Part shown: positions 25,223 to 34,534 of the stretch, piece after piece | Numbering within the stretch: position 1 is the stretch's first letter | Layout: each line of letters starts with the position of its first letter | From: Deinococcus sedimenti | Lineage (GTDB): Bacteria; Deinococcota; Deinococci; Deinococcales; Deinococcaceae | Assembly: GCF_014648135.1 (NCBI RefSeq) | Contig: NZ_BMQN01000001.1 | Location: 434,001-498,000, forward strand | Direction of reading: 5' to 3' | Length of the DNA: 64,000 nucleotides | The notes under the pieces: generated by a model | Seen by the model: the letters and a program-made list of their open reading frames with translations, nothing else | Database searches by the model: none | Told to the model about the DNA's origin: nothing | Position numbers and translations under genes: made by a program

Positions 25223-25235
25223 CATGGTAACCATG
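25223..25235. promoter_or_regulatory. Palindrome CATGGTAACCATG in the lepA promoter
   Basis: Perfect 6-bp arms around one base, 8 bp upstream of the lepA -10, where it would overlap the -10/-35 spacer. Possible operator; no known regulator consensus matches. Confidence 0.3.
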
Positions 25236-25306
25236 CCGTGACCCGCGCCCCCACCCGGGCACATGCGGCAACCCGGCCCGCCCGGGCGGCGTATCAAGGG
25301 ATCAGT

Positions 25307-26647
25307 ATGTTTCCCCGCATCCGCGCCCTGCCCACCCGGCCCGCCGTTCCCGCCTGGAAGATCCTCCTGCCGGTCCTCGGCGCCGCCGCGCTCGGCTGGT
25401 GGGGGTACAGCTGGGTCACGCGGCCCGTGAACCCACCGCTGGACCCCGCCGCGCGCCAGGGCAGCGTCGCGGGCGACTGGGCGACCCTGAAGACGTTCGG
25501 GCCGCGCACGCCCGGCACGCCCGGACACGACCGCACGCTGGACTGGGCGCAGGCGCAGCTCAGCGCCCTCGGGTACCACGTGACCCGCGACGCTTTCCCG
25601 GTCGACGTCTGGACGGACGGCGGCGCGACCGTCACCGGACCCGGCGGACTGAACGTCACGGGCCGCGCCCTGTACGGCTCGCAGGGCTTCGACCAGCAGG
25701 GAACGCTGGTGCCGGTGCCCGGAAACGCCAGCGACGAGCAACTGGAGGCGATGAACCTCCAGATGAACCTGGCGGTCGCCCATTGCCCCGCGCGGCCCTG
25801 GGGGCAGTTCGCCACGGCCCTGATCGACCAGGGTGCGTTCGGCGTGGCGATCATCGACGACTGCCCGGTCACGCCCGCGCTGTCCCGCGCGCCCGCCACG
25901 CCCCTGCCGATGCTCGTGCTGGACCGGGAGGCCGGGGCTGCGCTGGAGGAGCGCCTGGGGCAGACCGTCACGTTCACCACCCGCACTGGGCAGCAGACCG
26001 TGCAGGCCGCGAACCTCGTCGCCCGGCGCGCCAACGGGCAGGCGCAGGTCATCTACGGCGCGCACCTGGACAGCGTCCCCGGCGCCAGCGGCGCGAACGA
26101 CAACGCCAGCGGCGTCCTAGCCGTGCTGGACCTCGCGCGGCGCGCGGCGGGCACCCCGGAGGCCGAGCGGGCGTGGTTCGCGCTGTTCGACGCGGAGGAA
26201 CTCGGCCTGATCGGCAGCCGGCAGTTCGTCCGCACGTACGCGTACCCCATGGAACAGACCCGCGCCATGATCAACCTCGACATGGTCGGCGTGAACGCCG
26301 AGCCGCTGGGCGTGGCCGCCACCGAGGACCTGCTGCCCCTGATCCGCGCCGCCCGCCCCGGCCTGCGCGAATTCGACGACGCGGCGCAGTCCACCCGGGA
26401 AACCTTCGGCCGCAGCCCCGCCACCACCGGCCTGAGCGACCACGCCGCGTTCAAGGCAGTCCGCATTCCCGCCGCGTTCCTGCACCGCGGGCTGGACGGG
26501 CACTACCACACACCCCAGGACACCACCCTGGACCCCGCCCTCGTGCAGGACGCCGCCGACAGCGCCTGGAAGATCGGGCAGGAGGTCCTCGCCGCGCCCT
26601 TCACGCCGCGCCCCGAGTGCGGCCTGACCGGACGCGACTGCCACTGA
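25307..26647 (+). CDS. M28 family zinc aminopeptidase, membrane-anchored
   Basis: 446 residues. N-terminal anchor (about 16-37, [20 protein letters not shown]). A PA-like insert (about 110-230) is followed by the catalytic core with all M28 metal ligands: H253/D255 in [11 protein letters not shown]265 in ANDNASG, E297-E298 in [12 protein letters not shown]325 in MINLDMVG, and a C-terminal His in HYHTPQDT. A di-zinc exopeptidase acting outside the cytoplasmic membrane. AAGGG lies 6 nt before the ATG. Confidence 0.9.
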   Translation: MFPRIRALPTRPAVPAWKILLPVLGAAALGWWGYSWVTRPVNPPLDPAARQGSVAGDWATLKTFGPRTPGTPGHDRTLDWAQAQLSALGYHVTRDAFPVDVWTDGGATVTGPGGLNVTGRALYGSQGFDQQGTLVPVPGNASDEQLEAMNLQMNLAVAHCPARPWGQFATALIDQGAFGVAIIDDCPVTPALSRAPATPLPMLVLDREAGAALEERLGQTVTFTTRTGQQTVQAANLVARRANGQAQVIYGAHLDSVPGASGANDNASGVLAVLDLARRAAGTPEAERAWFALFDAEELGLIGSRQFVRTYAYPMEQTRAMINLDMVGVNAEPLGVAATEDLLPLIRAARPGLREFDDAAQSTRETFGRSPATTGLSDHAAFKAVRIPAAFLHRGLDGHYHTPQDTTLDPALVQDAADSAWKIGQEVLAAPFTPRPECGLTGRDCH

Positions 26648-26709
26648 CCACCCCCAGTGACCGCGCCGGACCCGCCATCTGGCCGACGCGCCGCCCCCGG
26701 TTCAGCCCC

Positions 26710-26715
26710 TAACGT
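26710..26715 (+). promoter_or_regulatory. -10 box (TAACGT) for leaderless GNAT gene
   Basis: TANNNT with 7 nt to the ATG at 26723; it argues against a start further upstream. Confidence 0.5.
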
Positions 26716-26722
26716 GATCGGC

Positions 26723-27535
26723 ATGACCCGGTCCCTCGGTTACTTCACGGACGTCGCCCTGAGGCGGCAGGAGGGCAGCGACGTGCAGGTCCGCGCCGAC
26801 TGCACCGTCGTGCGCTCGCCCGCCAATCCCACCTTCTGGTGGGGCAATTTCCTGCTGATGCCTGCCCTGCCCGCCCCCGGCGACCTTGAGGCCTGGGAGG
26901 CCACCTTCCAGCGCGAGTTCCCAGGCGCCGCGCACCGCGTGTACGGGGTGGACGCGCCCGGACTCGCCCTGAGCGGCCCGCCCGCCGAGGAGTTCCGCGC
27001 CGCCGGGTACGACGTGCGGGCCGACACGGTCCTGACCGCCGCCCGCACCCACGAACCCCGCCGGATCAATCGGGACGCCCAGCTGCGCGTCCTGACCGGA
27101 GACACCGACTGGGCGGCGGCCCTGGCGATGCGTGAAGCGGTGAATGCCGCCGACCCCCACCCCCACGAGGCGCAGGGATACCGGGCGTTCGCCGCCCGGA
27201 AACTGGCCGCGTACCGCGCCGCGCAGGCCGCCGGGCACGGCGCGCTCCTGGGGGCCTTCGATGACCACGGGCGGATGCTCTCGGGCCTGGGGATCTTCGA
27301 CGCGGGTGACGGCGTGGCCCGCTACCAGAACGTCGAGACGCACCCCGACGCCCGCTCACGCGGACTGGCGGGAACGCTGGTTCCCCACGCGGGCGAGTGG
27401 GCCCGCGAGCACCTGCACGCGCGCACGCTGGTCATCGTGGCCGACCCGGACTACCACGCTCAGCGCCTGTACGAGAGCGTGGGTTTCACCCCCACCGAGC
27501 TGCAGATCGCCCTGGAAAAACGCCCGCTGGAGTAA
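26723..27535 (+). CDS. GNAT family N-acetyltransferase
   Basis: 270 residues. The C-terminal half has the GNAT acetyl-CoA loop (NVETHPDARSRGLAGTLVPHAGEWA) and the terminal beta-alpha unit ADPDYHAQRLYESVGFTPTE. The N-terminal half (WWGNFLLMPALPAPGDLEAWE) resembles a second, degenerate GNAT-like unit. Substrate unknown. The start follows from the leaderless TAACGT box. The stop codon directly abuts dispersed repeat copy D. Confidence 0.85.
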   Translation: MTRSLGYFTDVALRRQEGSDVQVRADCTVVRSPANPTFWWGNFLLMPALPAPGDLEAWEATFQREFPGAAHRVYGVDAPGLALSGPPAEEFRAAGYDVRADTVLTAARTHEPRRINRDAQLRVLTGDTDWAAALAMREAVNAADPHPHEAQGYRAFAARKLAAYRAAQAAGHGALLGAFDDHGRMLSGLGIFDAGDGVARYQNVETHPDARSRGLAGTLVPHAGEWAREHLHARTLVIVADPDYHAQRLYESVGFTPTELQIALEKRPLE

Positions 27536-27650
27536 CGCGGACTCCGAATGAACGGCCAACCTGACCACCGCTCCACGCCCGGAACCCGCCCCTCTCCCAC
27601 GCGCATCCGCTCGGAGTGAATGGTCTGCACAAACCGTTCACTCCGAGTCG
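27536..27650 (-). repeat. Dispersed two-hairpin repeat, copy D (subfamily 2)
   Basis: Begins at the base after the GNAT stop codon. On the minus strand: GAGTGAACGG pairs with CCATTCACTC around a short loop (one mismatch), core CGAGCGGATGCG, then GGGTTCCGGGCGTGGAG, identical to copy C, and an end CGGAGTCCGCG. The second hairpin is less regular here. A run of nine to ten G follows at 27650-27659. Confidence 0.75.
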
Positions 27651-27694
27651 GGGGGGGGGTGTGCGCCGATCGGAGTTCTTCCCGAACGGGGTGA

Positions 27695-28567
27695 CTACTC
27701 GACCCGTTCGCCGCGCTGCAACTTCACGGCCCGCACGAGGTTCTGGTACATCAGGGCACTCGTCAGCGGGCCCACGCCCCCGGGCACCGGCGTCTGCGCC
27801 CGCACGGGCAGGTTCGCCTCGGCGTCGCCCACCACGCCGCTGCCGTCCGGCGGCACGTTGATCCCGGCGTCCACCACCACGTGGTGCGGCTGCACGTGCG
27901 CGGGGCGCAGCAGCCCGGCGCGGCCCACGGCGATCACCACGGCGTCCTGCGCGGCCAGCACGCCCGGCAGGTCGCGGGTGTGCTCGTTGCACAGCGTGAC
28001 GGTCACGCCGCGGTTGTTCAGCATGAAGGTCAGCGGGCGGCCCACCGTGCGGCCCGGGCCGATCACGGCGACGCGCGCGCCGCGCAGGTCGTCGCCCAGC
28101 GCCTCGCGCAGCAGGAAACGGATCGAGCGGGGCGTGGGGGGCAGCAGCGCCTCGCTCTCGCGCCCGGCGGCGATCAGCGCGAGGTTCGCGGGGCTCAGGC
28201 CCTCAATGTCCTTGCGGGCCGTCAGGTGCAGCAGCGCGGCGTCGGCGTCCAGCGGGGCGGCCAGCGGCAGTTCCAGCATGATGCCGTGCACGTCCGGGTC
28301 GCTGGACAGGGCGTGCAGCGTGGCGTGCAGCTTGTCCTGCGTGGTGGCGGCGCCCAGGTCGCGCACCGTGAAGCGCACGCCCAGCCGCTTGGCCTGCCGG
28401 GCCTTGCTGTCCACGTACACGCGGCTGGCCGGGTCGCCCGACGCCAGGACGCTCACGAGGTGCGGCTGGAAGTCCCAGCTGCTCAGGTCCGCGCGGACCT
28501 GCCGGGTGACCTGATCCGCGCGCGGTTTGCCCGGCAGCGCCAGGGGGGAGGGGAGAGAATCAGTCAT
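27695..28567 (-). CDS. folD: Bifunctional methylenetetrahydrofolate dehydrogenase/cyclohydrolase FolD
   Basis: 290 residues. Catalytic Tyr51 and Lys55 in [13 protein letters not shown], Asp120 in [16 protein letters not shown] loop [10 protein letters not shown], and the C-terminal [15 protein letters not shown]. It makes 10-formyl-THF for purine and formyl-Met synthesis in the cytoplasm. The usual QLPLP motif reads ELPLA here: the Gln that helps orient the catalytic Lys is a Glu. The start ATG at 28567 has no clear Shine-Dalgarno or TANNNT box. Confidence 0.92.
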   Translation of the reverse strand: MTDSLPSPLALPGKPRADQVTRQVRADLSSWDFQPHLVSVLASGDPASRVYVDSKARQAKRLGVRFTVRDLGAATTQDKLHATLHALSSDPDVHGIMLELPLAAPLDADAALLHLTARKDIEGLSPANLALIAAGRESEALLPPTPRSIRFLLREALGDDLRGARVAVIGPGRTVGRPLTFMLNNRGVTVTLCNEHTRDLPGVLAAQDAVVIAVGRAGLLRPAHVQPHHVVVDAGINVPPDGSGVVGDAEANLPVRAQTPVPGGVGPLTSALMYQNLVRAVKLQRGERVE

Positions 28568-28711
28568 GGTGAAGTCCAGATGGGGGCAAGAGGGCGGTGG
28601 GGCCGGAATGGGACCGCTTCCCGCAGCGGGAACGGCATCCGGCCCAGCATACCTGCCCGCCGCGTGGCGGGGGCATCTGGGGGTGTTCCTGATCCCCTGG
28701 GGGGGGGTACC

Positions 28712-28725
28712 GTGAAGTGCTTCAC
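28712..28725. promoter_or_regulatory. Palindrome GTGAAG-TG-CTTCAC upstream of the tetR gene
   Basis: Perfect 6-bp inverted repeat with a 2-bp spacer, centred about 33 bp upstream of the -10 box of the TetR-family gene. A good candidate operator for autoregulation. Confidence 0.4.
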
Positions 28726-28747
28726 AGCGTCGGAAAAGTCACATGGC

Positions 28748-28753
28748 TATGGT
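28748..28753 (+). promoter_or_regulatory. -10 box (TATGGT) for the tetR gene
   Basis: TANNNT with 8 nt to the ATG at 28762; leaderless-type spacing. Confidence 0.45.
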
Positions 28754-28761
28754 CTAGCCTA

Positions 28762-29424
28762 ATGCCATCTGACACCAGCCGACCCGCCCGCGCCCGCAGC
28801 GCCGAAGAGAAGAACCAACGCCGCGACGACATCCTGCGCGCCGCCGAGCGCCTGTGGACGACCACCACCTACGCCGAACTCAGCATGAACCAGGTCGCGC
28901 GCGAGGCCAAACTCGCCAAGGGCACCCTGTACCTGTACTTCGACACGAAAGAAGAACTGTTCCTGGCGCTGCTCAGCGAACACCTTCAGGGCTGGATCAC
29001 GCGCACCAGCGACCTGCTGATCGACCGTCAGCCCCGCACGCCGCAGCAGGTCACCGAGGTCCTCATGGACTCCGCCGACGCGCTCGTCCCGCTGCGCCGC
29101 CTGCTGGTCCTGCTGGGCACCGTGCTGGAACGCAACGTCCGCCCCGAACTGGGCCTGGAATTCCGCCGTGAACTGGACAGCCAGCTGCACCGCCTCGTGC
29201 AGCACATGCCCTACAGCGCCCCCACCACCCTGCGCCTGCTGCGGCACCTGTACGCCCTGGCGATCGGCTGGCAGCAGTACCGCGAGTCCCTGCCCGGCCT
29301 GGATCCCAAGACCGGCCAGCCCCGCGCGGAGACGCCCGGCGAGTACCGCGCCGAGTTCGAACTCGCGCTGCGCGGCATCGTCGAGCAGCTCGCCGCGCAG
29401 GACGCCCGCGCCGCCGCTGTCTGA
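28762..29424 (+). CDS. TetR/AcrR-family transcriptional regulator
   Basis: 220 residues. N-terminal helix-turn-helix: RRDDILRAAERLW ... YAELSMNQVAREAKLAKGTLYLYFDTKEELFLALL (about residues 18-65), the standard TetR DNA-binding domain. The all-helical C-terminal part should bind a ligand, which is unknown. No adjacent efflux pump gene. The start is chosen by the TATGGT box. The stop codon abuts dispersed repeat copy B. Confidence 0.9.
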   Translation: MPSDTSRPARARSAEEKNQRRDDILRAAERLWTTTTYAELSMNQVAREAKLAKGTLYLYFDTKEELFLALLSEHLQGWITRTSDLLIDRQPRTPQQVTEVLMDSADALVPLRRLLVLLGTVLERNVRPELGLEFRRELDSQLHRLVQHMPYSAPTTLRLLRHLYALAIGWQQYRESLPGLDPKTGQPRAETPGEYRAEFELALRGIVEQLAAQDARAAAV

Positions 29425-29561
29425 CAGCAGCATTCAGGAGTCTTGAAGGTGACCCTCAATACTCCTGAACGAGCGGAGCGAGCACCTGACAACACCAGTG
29501 GTTGGAGGTGGAATTGAAGGGCGTGCTGTTGGCCCTTCAATGGAACTGGAGACCGCTGTGA
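29425..29561 (+). repeat. Dispersed two-hairpin repeat, copy B (subfamily 1)
   Basis: Begins at the base after the tetR stop. Hairpin 1 is TTCAGGAGT (29433-29441) with ACTCCTGAA (29461-29469); then the core CGAGCGGAGCGAGCACC; GGTTGGAGGTG; hairpin 2 is ATTGAAGGGC (29513-29522) with GCCCTTCAAT (29532-29541); end GGAACTGGAGACCGCTGTGA. Best preserved member of subfamily 1. Confidence 0.85.
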
Positions 29562-29613
29562 TCCCTGCTGATCTCGCCCCCCGGCCGCGTGCGCGGCCGG
29601 GGGGCTGCGCCGT

Positions 29614-30276
29614 TCACCAGCGGAACTTCCCGGCGGCCGCCACCCAGTTCAGTCTCAGCGCCCGCAGGGCTGACGTCAGGTGGACCCCGGTGCTCTCGCA
29701 GGCGCGGCGCGCGGCGTCGGGCACGACCGGCAGGACCGTCAGCGACGTGCCCTGCCGCGATGGGACGTACTGCACCCCCAGCGTCACGCCCCGCAGGCAC
29801 GCGGGCGGCGGGCCCACCAGGAAGTCCGCGTCGCGGATCAGCTGGATGACCTCCGCCTCCGGCACGGCGCGCAGCACCTGCCCGTCCGTCCAGCCGAACG
29901 TGGACCGCTGCTGACACGCCCCGGCCCGGCACCACTCGCGGTTCAGCACCAGCAGCGCCCGTTTCCCCTGCACGTAGGTGGCCGCGCGCAGCGTGGTGAA
30001 GACCCGCCCCCCGTCCTCCTGACTGCCGCGCCAGTCCAGGAAATGATTCGACTCGTCCGTCACCTGCAGGTGGAACAGGTTCTGCGTGGCGGTCCAGTCC
30101 AGCCGCTCGCGCCGCGCGGTGGCCAGCAGCGACCCCTCGGTCGCCGGAGGCTGAAAGCTCGCCAGGAACAGCTGCACGGCCCGTACTGGACTCAGCGGCC
30201 CGGCCTGCGCTCCGGTACCGGTGGCCAGGATCAGCAGGGTGGCGGGCAGGGCGCGGCTCACGGCTCGTGGGGACAC
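29614..30276 (-). CDS. Exported protein of unknown function
   Basis: 220 residues. Signal peptide (V)SPRAVSRALPATLLILATGTGAQA. The mature part is Trp/Leu/Arg-rich with four Cys (EWCRAGACQQR, PPACLRG, ARRACEST) that could form two disulfides. No family recognised. The GTG start at 30276 has CAGACT 7 nt upstream, a one-base variant of the leaderless box. Divergent from proB. Confidence 0.65.
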   Translation of the reverse strand: MSPRAVSRALPATLLILATGTGAQAGPLSPVRAVQLFLASFQPPATEGSLLATARRERLDWTATQNLFHLQVTDESNHFLDWRGSQEDGGRVFTTLRAATYVQGKRALLVLNREWCRAGACQQRSTFGWTDGQVLRAVPEAEVIQLIRDADFLVGPPPACLRGVTLGVQYVPSRQGTSLTVLPVVPDAARRACESTGVHLTSALRALRLNWVAAAGKFRW

Positions 30277-30361
30277 CCGTTCAGTCTGCCGTACGGACGC
30301 GCCGCGCGCGAGCCGTGACACCCGGCTGCACAGCCCGCGCCGCGCCCGGCGGGGCCGCCCG

Positions 30362-30367
30362 TATGCT
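30362..30367 (+). promoter_or_regulatory. proB: -10 box (TATGCT) for leaderless proB
   Basis: TATGCT with exactly 7 nt to the GTG at 30375. It overlaps the alternative ATG at 30363, which argues for the GTG start. Confidence 0.6.
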
Positions 30368-30374
30368 GGGACGC

Positions 30375-31466
30375 GTGCGTGTCGTTCTGAAACTCGGTAC
30401 CAGCGTTCTCACGGCAGGGACGGACCGCCTGCACCGCCCCCGCCTGGTGGACCTGATCCGCACCCTGGCCGCCGCCCGCGAGGCCGGGCACGAGGTCGTC
30501 CTGGTCACCAGCGGCGCGGTGCTAGCCGGGTGGGAGGCGCTGGGCTTCCCCCCACGCGACCGGACCCTGGCGGAAAAGCAGCTGCTGGCCGCCGTCGGTC
30601 AGGGCCGCCTGATGCACACCTACGCGCAGCTGGCCGACCTGTACGGCCTGCCCGTCGCGCAGGTGCTGCTGACCGCCGACGACTTCCGGGACCGCACGCG
30701 GTACCTGAACGCCCGCACCACCCTGGACACCTGCCTCGCGCGCGGCGTGATGCCGATCATCAACGAGAACGACGCCGTCGCGCTGGAACAGCTCAAGGTT
30801 GGGGACAACGACACCCTCTCGGCGTTCGTCGCGAACCTCGTCGAGGCGGACCTGCTGGTCATCCTGACCGACGCGCCCGGCCTGTACACCGCCGACCCGC
30901 GCCGCGACCCGACCGCCACCCTGATTCCCATTGTGGACCGCGTGACCCCCGAGGTCTGGGCGCGCGCCGGGGGCGCCGGATCACACCGGGGCACCGGCGG
31001 CATGCACACCAAGATCCAGGCGGCCGAGATCGCCACCCGCGCGGGCACCCCGGTCGTGATCGCTCCCGGCGACGCCCGCGACGCCCTGACCCGCCTGCTG
31101 ACCGGCGAGAGCATCGGCACCCGCTTCCTGGCCGCCGGGTCCCGCCTGGAGGCCCGTAAACGCTGGATCCTCGCGGAAATCGCCGCCGGAAGCGTCACCC
31201 TGGACGCCGGAGCCGCCCGCGCGGTCGCCGAACGCGGTGCGAGCCTGCTGCCCGCCGGGATCACCGGCGTGCAGGGGCGCTTCGACCGCGGCCACACCAT
31301 CCGCCTGCTGGCGCCGGACGGCACGGAACTCGCGCGGGGCCTGACCCGCTACGCGTCGGCGGACCTGCTGAAACTCGCCGGGCAGCACTCCAGCGCTGCC
31401 GAGGGTCTGCTGGGCTACACCTACGGCCCGGAAGCCGTGCACCGCGACGACCTCGTGCGGCTGTAG
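30375..31466 (+). CDS. proB: Glutamate 5-kinase ProB
   Basis: 363 residues, normal for the two-domain form. Amino-acid-kinase domain: VVLKLGTSVLTAG, VLVTSGAVLAGWEALG, PIINENDAVALEQLKVGDNDTLSAFVANLVEADLLVILTDAPGLYTADPR, GTGGMHTKIQAAEIATRAG; then a C-terminal PUA domain (about 270-355). It carries out the first step of proline synthesis, feedback-inhibited by proline in relatives. proA is not adjacent. Start by the leaderless rule (GTG). Confidence 0.95.
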   Translation: MRVVLKLGTSVLTAGTDRLHRPRLVDLIRTLAAAREAGHEVVLVTSGAVLAGWEALGFPPRDRTLAEKQLLAAVGQGRLMHTYAQLADLYGLPVAQVLLTADDFRDRTRYLNARTTLDTCLARGVMPIINENDAVALEQLKVGDNDTLSAFVANLVEADLLVILTDAPGLYTADPRRDPTATLIPIVDRVTPEVWARAGGAGSHRGTGGMHTKIQAAEIATRAGTPVVIAPGDARDALTRLLTGESIGTRFLAAGSRLEARKRWILAEIAAGSVTLDAGAARAVAERGASLLPAGITGVQGRFDRGHTIRLLAPDGTELARGLTRYASADLLKLAGQHSSAAEGLLGYTYGPEAVHRDDLVRL

Positions 31467-31475
31467 AGGCCCCTC

Positions 31476-31481
31476 TATACT
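31476..31481 (+). promoter_or_regulatory. -10 box (TATACT) for leaderless gene at 31489
   Basis: A near-perfect -10 with 7 nt to the GTG at 31489, just after the proB stop; the gene has its own promoter. Confidence 0.6.
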
Positions 31482-31488
31482 GCCGGGC

Positions 31489-32232
31489 GTGCTGGCCCTG
31501 CTCGCCTCCCAGACCCAACTCACCGACCCTGCCGCGGACGCCCGGGGTGACGGGGGCTACATCCTGCCCACCCGCCCCGCCTTCACGACCGACATGCTGG
31601 ACCTGCGCGCCCTGGACGCCCGCCCCACCCCGCAGGGCATGCAGTTCACCGTCACGTACGGCCAGATGGGCAACCCCTGGAACAGCCCCGCGGGCTTCAG
31701 CGCGGGCGTGACCGACATCTTCGTGAAGGGCGCGCTGGGCGGGCAGGCGAAACTGGGCGACCTGGGCCTGCGCACCAGCAGCGGCGGCTGGCAGTACCAC
31801 CTGCGCGTCTCGCCCGGCGGCAGCACCCTGACCGAGGTGGACGCCCAGGGCCAGGAACGCCCCCTGGCCACCCCGACCGTGCAGGTGTCCGGCACCAGCC
31901 TGACCGTGCAGACCGCGCTGCCCGACGGTCGCTACGGGTACTGGGTGACGAACAGCGTCTACTCCCCCCTGACCCCGGACGGCGTGCTGCGCCCCGGCAC
32001 CGCGCAGAACCCCACGGCCCTGCAGGCGGGTCGCGCTGACGCGCCCGTCCCGGTGGACGTCCTGGCCGCCCCGGGGGACACGCGGGCGTACACGCGCGGC
32101 ACCCTTGCCCCGGTCGGCGAGACCCGCGACCTCGTGGGCATCGGGCTGCTCACGCTGGGCGGCGCGGGCCTGCTCGTCACGATCATCGCCACCGTGTTCG
32201 TCTGGAAGCGCCTGAACAGCGGCGCCGCGTGA
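31489..32232 (+). CDS. Glucodextranase-type binding-module protein, membrane-anchored
   Basis: 247 residues. The central part ([42 protein letters not shown]) matches the SLH-like C-terminal binding module found in glucodextranase and related exoproteins, predicted to bind carbohydrate or cell wall. A single C-terminal membrane segment ([25 protein letters not shown], about 215-239) ends in KRLNSGAA. The very short N-terminus before the domain is a poor signal peptide. Stop and the next gene's start overlap (GTGA), pairing it with an EamA transporter. Confidence 0.65.
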   Translation: MLALLASQTQLTDPAADARGDGGYILPTRPAFTTDMLDLRALDARPTPQGMQFTVTYGQMGNPWNSPAGFSAGVTDIFVKGALGGQAKLGDLGLRTSSGGWQYHLRVSPGGSTLTEVDAQGQERPLATPTVQVSGTSLTVQTALPDGRYGYWVTNSVYSPLTPDGVLRPGTAQNPTALQAGRADAPVPVDVLAAPGDTRAYTRGTLAPVGETRDLVGIGLLTLGGAGLLVTIIATVFVWKRLNSGAA

Positions 32233-33125
32233 CCCGCCCTGCCCGGCCCACCGCGCTGCCCGCCCCGCTGCTGATCCTGATCGCTGCGGTCCTGTGGGGC
32301 CTGCTGGGCATCCTCGGCAAGCAGGCGCAGGCTGCCGGACTGGACCCGCTGGAGGTCGCCTTCTGGCGCGCCGCCCTGGCCGGGGCACTATACGCCGCGC
32401 ACGCGGCCCTGACCCGCGCCCGCCTGCCACGCGGCCGGGACCTGCTGATCACGGCCGCGTTCGGCGTGGCGGGCGTCAGCATCTTCTACGGGTCGTACCA
32501 GCTGGCCGTCCGCGCGGGCGGCGCCAGCCTCGCCAGCGTGCTGCTGTACACCGCCCCGGCCTTCGTGGCCATGATGGGCTGGGCGTTCCTGCGCGAACGC
32601 CTGGGCAGCCGGGAACTGCTCGCGGTGGCGGGCACGCTGGGCGGCATCGCCCTGATCAGCCTGGGCGGCGGGCAGGGCGTGACCGTCACGCCCGCCGCGC
32701 TCGCCTGGGGCCTGACCGCCGGATTCACGTACAGCCTGTACTACCTGTACGGCAAGGCGTTCTTCACCCGCTACGACCCGCCCGCCCTGCTCGCCGTGGC
32801 GCTGCCGGTCGGGGCCGCCGTGCTGCTGCCCTTCGTGACCTTCACCGGGAAGACCCCCGGTGCGTGGGGCAGCCTGGGCGCCATCGCCGTGTTCAGCACG
32901 TACCTCGCGTACCTCGCGTACTCCTGGGGCCTGAAGCGCCTGCCCGCCACGCGCGCCAGCGTGATCGCCAGCCTGGAACCCGTGGTGGCCGCCACCCTGG
33001 CCGCGCTGCTGTTCGGCGAGCGGCTCTCCGCACTGGCACTGCTGGGCGCCGCCCTGGTGATCGGCGCGGCCCTGCTGCTCAGCATCGGCCCCAGCGACAC
33101 CGAACGGCACCCCCCAACCGAATGA
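32229..33125 (+). CDS. EamA/DMT family permease
   Basis: 298 residues with ten predicted membrane helices in two EamA repeats ([24 protein letters not shown] in the first; [21 protein letters not shown] and [36 protein letters not shown] in the later part). Members export amino acids or other metabolites across the cytoplasmic membrane; the substrate here is unknown. GTG start inside the stop of the upstream gene, so co-translated. Confidence 0.88.
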   Translation: MTRPARPTALPAPLLILIAAVLWGLLGILGKQAQAAGLDPLEVAFWRAALAGALYAAHAALTRARLPRGRDLLITAAFGVAGVSIFYGSYQLAVRAGGASLASVLLYTAPAFVAMMGWAFLRERLGSRELLAVAGTLGGIALISLGGGQGVTVTPAALAWGLTAGFTYSLYYLYGKAFFTRYDPPALLAVALPVGAAVLLPFVTFTGKTPGAWGSLGAIAVFSTYLAYLAYSWGLKRLPATRASVIASLEPVVAATLAALLFGERLSALALLGAALVIGAALLLSIGPSDTERHPPTE

Positions 33126-33158
33126 CCAGGGAACCGAATGATCAGGCCAGGCGGATGA

Positions 33159-34421
33159 TCAGGGCTGCCGGTCCAGCGTGAAGTCCCACTCGAACGACCG
33201 GCCCCACGGCAGGTCCGCGCTGCCCAGCGTGTACGTGTCGCCCACGCGCAGCGGGAAGAATGCCCCGGCCAGCCGCATCAGGGTCGCCTGCGCCTGCGGG
33301 GTGTTCAGTTGCGCCTCGGGGATCAGGGTGCGCAGCTGGGCGCGGACCTCGCTGCTGTAGATCACGTCGTTCGCGAACTCGCGGGCCAGCAGCGCGTCCT
33401 GCCGGACCGGATCGGCGCCGCGCGCCAGTTTCGCGTGCGCCAGCGCCGTCCCGAGGTTGTTCCCTGGCGTGCCCCACGCCGCCAGCGCCTGCAGGTTCGC
33501 GTGCTGCCGCAGGGTGCGCAGGTCCGCCCAGAAGCGCGGATTCCCGAGGTTCACCTGAGCCACGTCCGCCACGGCCACTTTCCCGGCGCGCAGCAGTGTG
33601 CTGACCCGCAGCGCCGCGCGGCGCGGGTCGCCGCCATTGAACACGAACAGCGTCAGGTCCGCCTTCCCGTCCACGACCTGAAAGCCGCTGCCCTGCGCGT
33701 GGTTCTCGGCACTCTGCGTCAGGGGAATCCCCTCGTACTTCATGACCTCCCGCGCGGCGGCCGGGTCGCTGTACTCCACCCGCACGGTGGCCGCCCCGGG
33801 CGCCAGGGCGCGGGCGGTCAGCATGGACAGCACCTCGTCCGCACCGGGGTACACCCGCACGTTCGCGGGGGCCTCTGCCGCCAGGGCCGCGCCCTCCTGC
33901 GGGGCGGGACTGCCGGGCAGCGCGTCGTCCCAGGTGACGTCCAGTTCCTTCAGGCGGCCCTCGCGTGCCCAGCCGATCACGGCGCGCACCACCTCCAGGT
34001 TCCGCGCGCGGTCGGTCGCGTCCGGTTCGCGCGGCAGTGTGATGAACGCGAACACCGGCTGCCCCGTCCGCTCGGTCCAGGTGCGCAGCGGTTCCAGTCG
34101 TGCCAGGGCCTCCTGGGCCGTCAGGGGGCTCGTGCGGGACTGCACCAGTCCCCCGTAAGCCAGGGCGTCCAGCGACACGATCAGCGGTCCCGTGCGCGGC
34201 TGGTCGGCCAGCCACGCGGTCAGCGCCGCCGGGTTCGCGCCGCGCATCGCCGTGCCCAGCAGCGCCGCCTCTGGCACGTGCAGGATGTCGCCGCGCAGGC
34301 CGCCGATCAGCGCGGGCAGTACCCGCGTCGCCGGGCGGGAATCCAGCGGCAGCAGCGTCTGGGCGCCCGCTGCGCCGAGCAGGAGGGGCATCAGGGCGGT
34401 CAGGGCAGAGGTGCGGCGCAT
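33159..34421 (-). CDS. DUF4127 family exported protein
   Basis: 420 residues with signal peptide [21 protein letters not shown]. Patterns that mark DUF4127: [14 protein letters not shown] near the mature start, [24 protein letters not shown] and [16 protein letters not shown]. The conserved Asp/Arg/Tyr residues hint at an enzyme, but the role is unknown. GGGGG lies near the ATG. Convergent with the EamA gene. Confidence 0.8.
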   Translation of the reverse strand: MRRTSALTALMPLLLGAAGAQTLLPLDSRPATRVLPALIGGLRGDILHVPEAALLGTAMRGANPAALTAWLADQPRTGPLIVSLDALAYGGLVQSRTSPLTAQEALARLEPLRTWTERTGQPVFAFITLPREPDATDRARNLEVVRAVIGWAREGRLKELDVTWDDALPGSPAPQEGAALAAEAPANVRVYPGADEVLSMLTARALAPGAATVRVEYSDPAAAREVMKYEGIPLTQSAENHAQGSGFQVVDGKADLTLFVFNGGDPRRAALRVSTLLRAGKVAVADVAQVNLGNPRFWADLRTLRQHANLQALAAWGTPGNNLGTALAHAKLARGADPVRQDALLAREFANDVIYSSEVRAQLRTLIPEAQLNTPQAQATLMRLAGAFFPLRVGDTYTLGSADLPWGRSFEWDFTLDRQP

Positions 34422-34521
34422 CGTGCCCCCGACCCTACGGGCCGCGCGTGAGGAACCGCTGGGAGTTCCGTGGGAACACGGTCTGTACGCGGGCATGCCA
34501 CCTGTCCCGCCCCCGCGCGGG

Positions 34522-34527
34522 TAGCCT
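34522..34527 (+). promoter_or_regulatory. -10 box (TAGCCT) for leaderless ABC permease operon
   Basis: TANNNT with 7 nt to the ATG at 34535. Confidence 0.5.
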
Positions 34528-34534
34528 GAACCTC

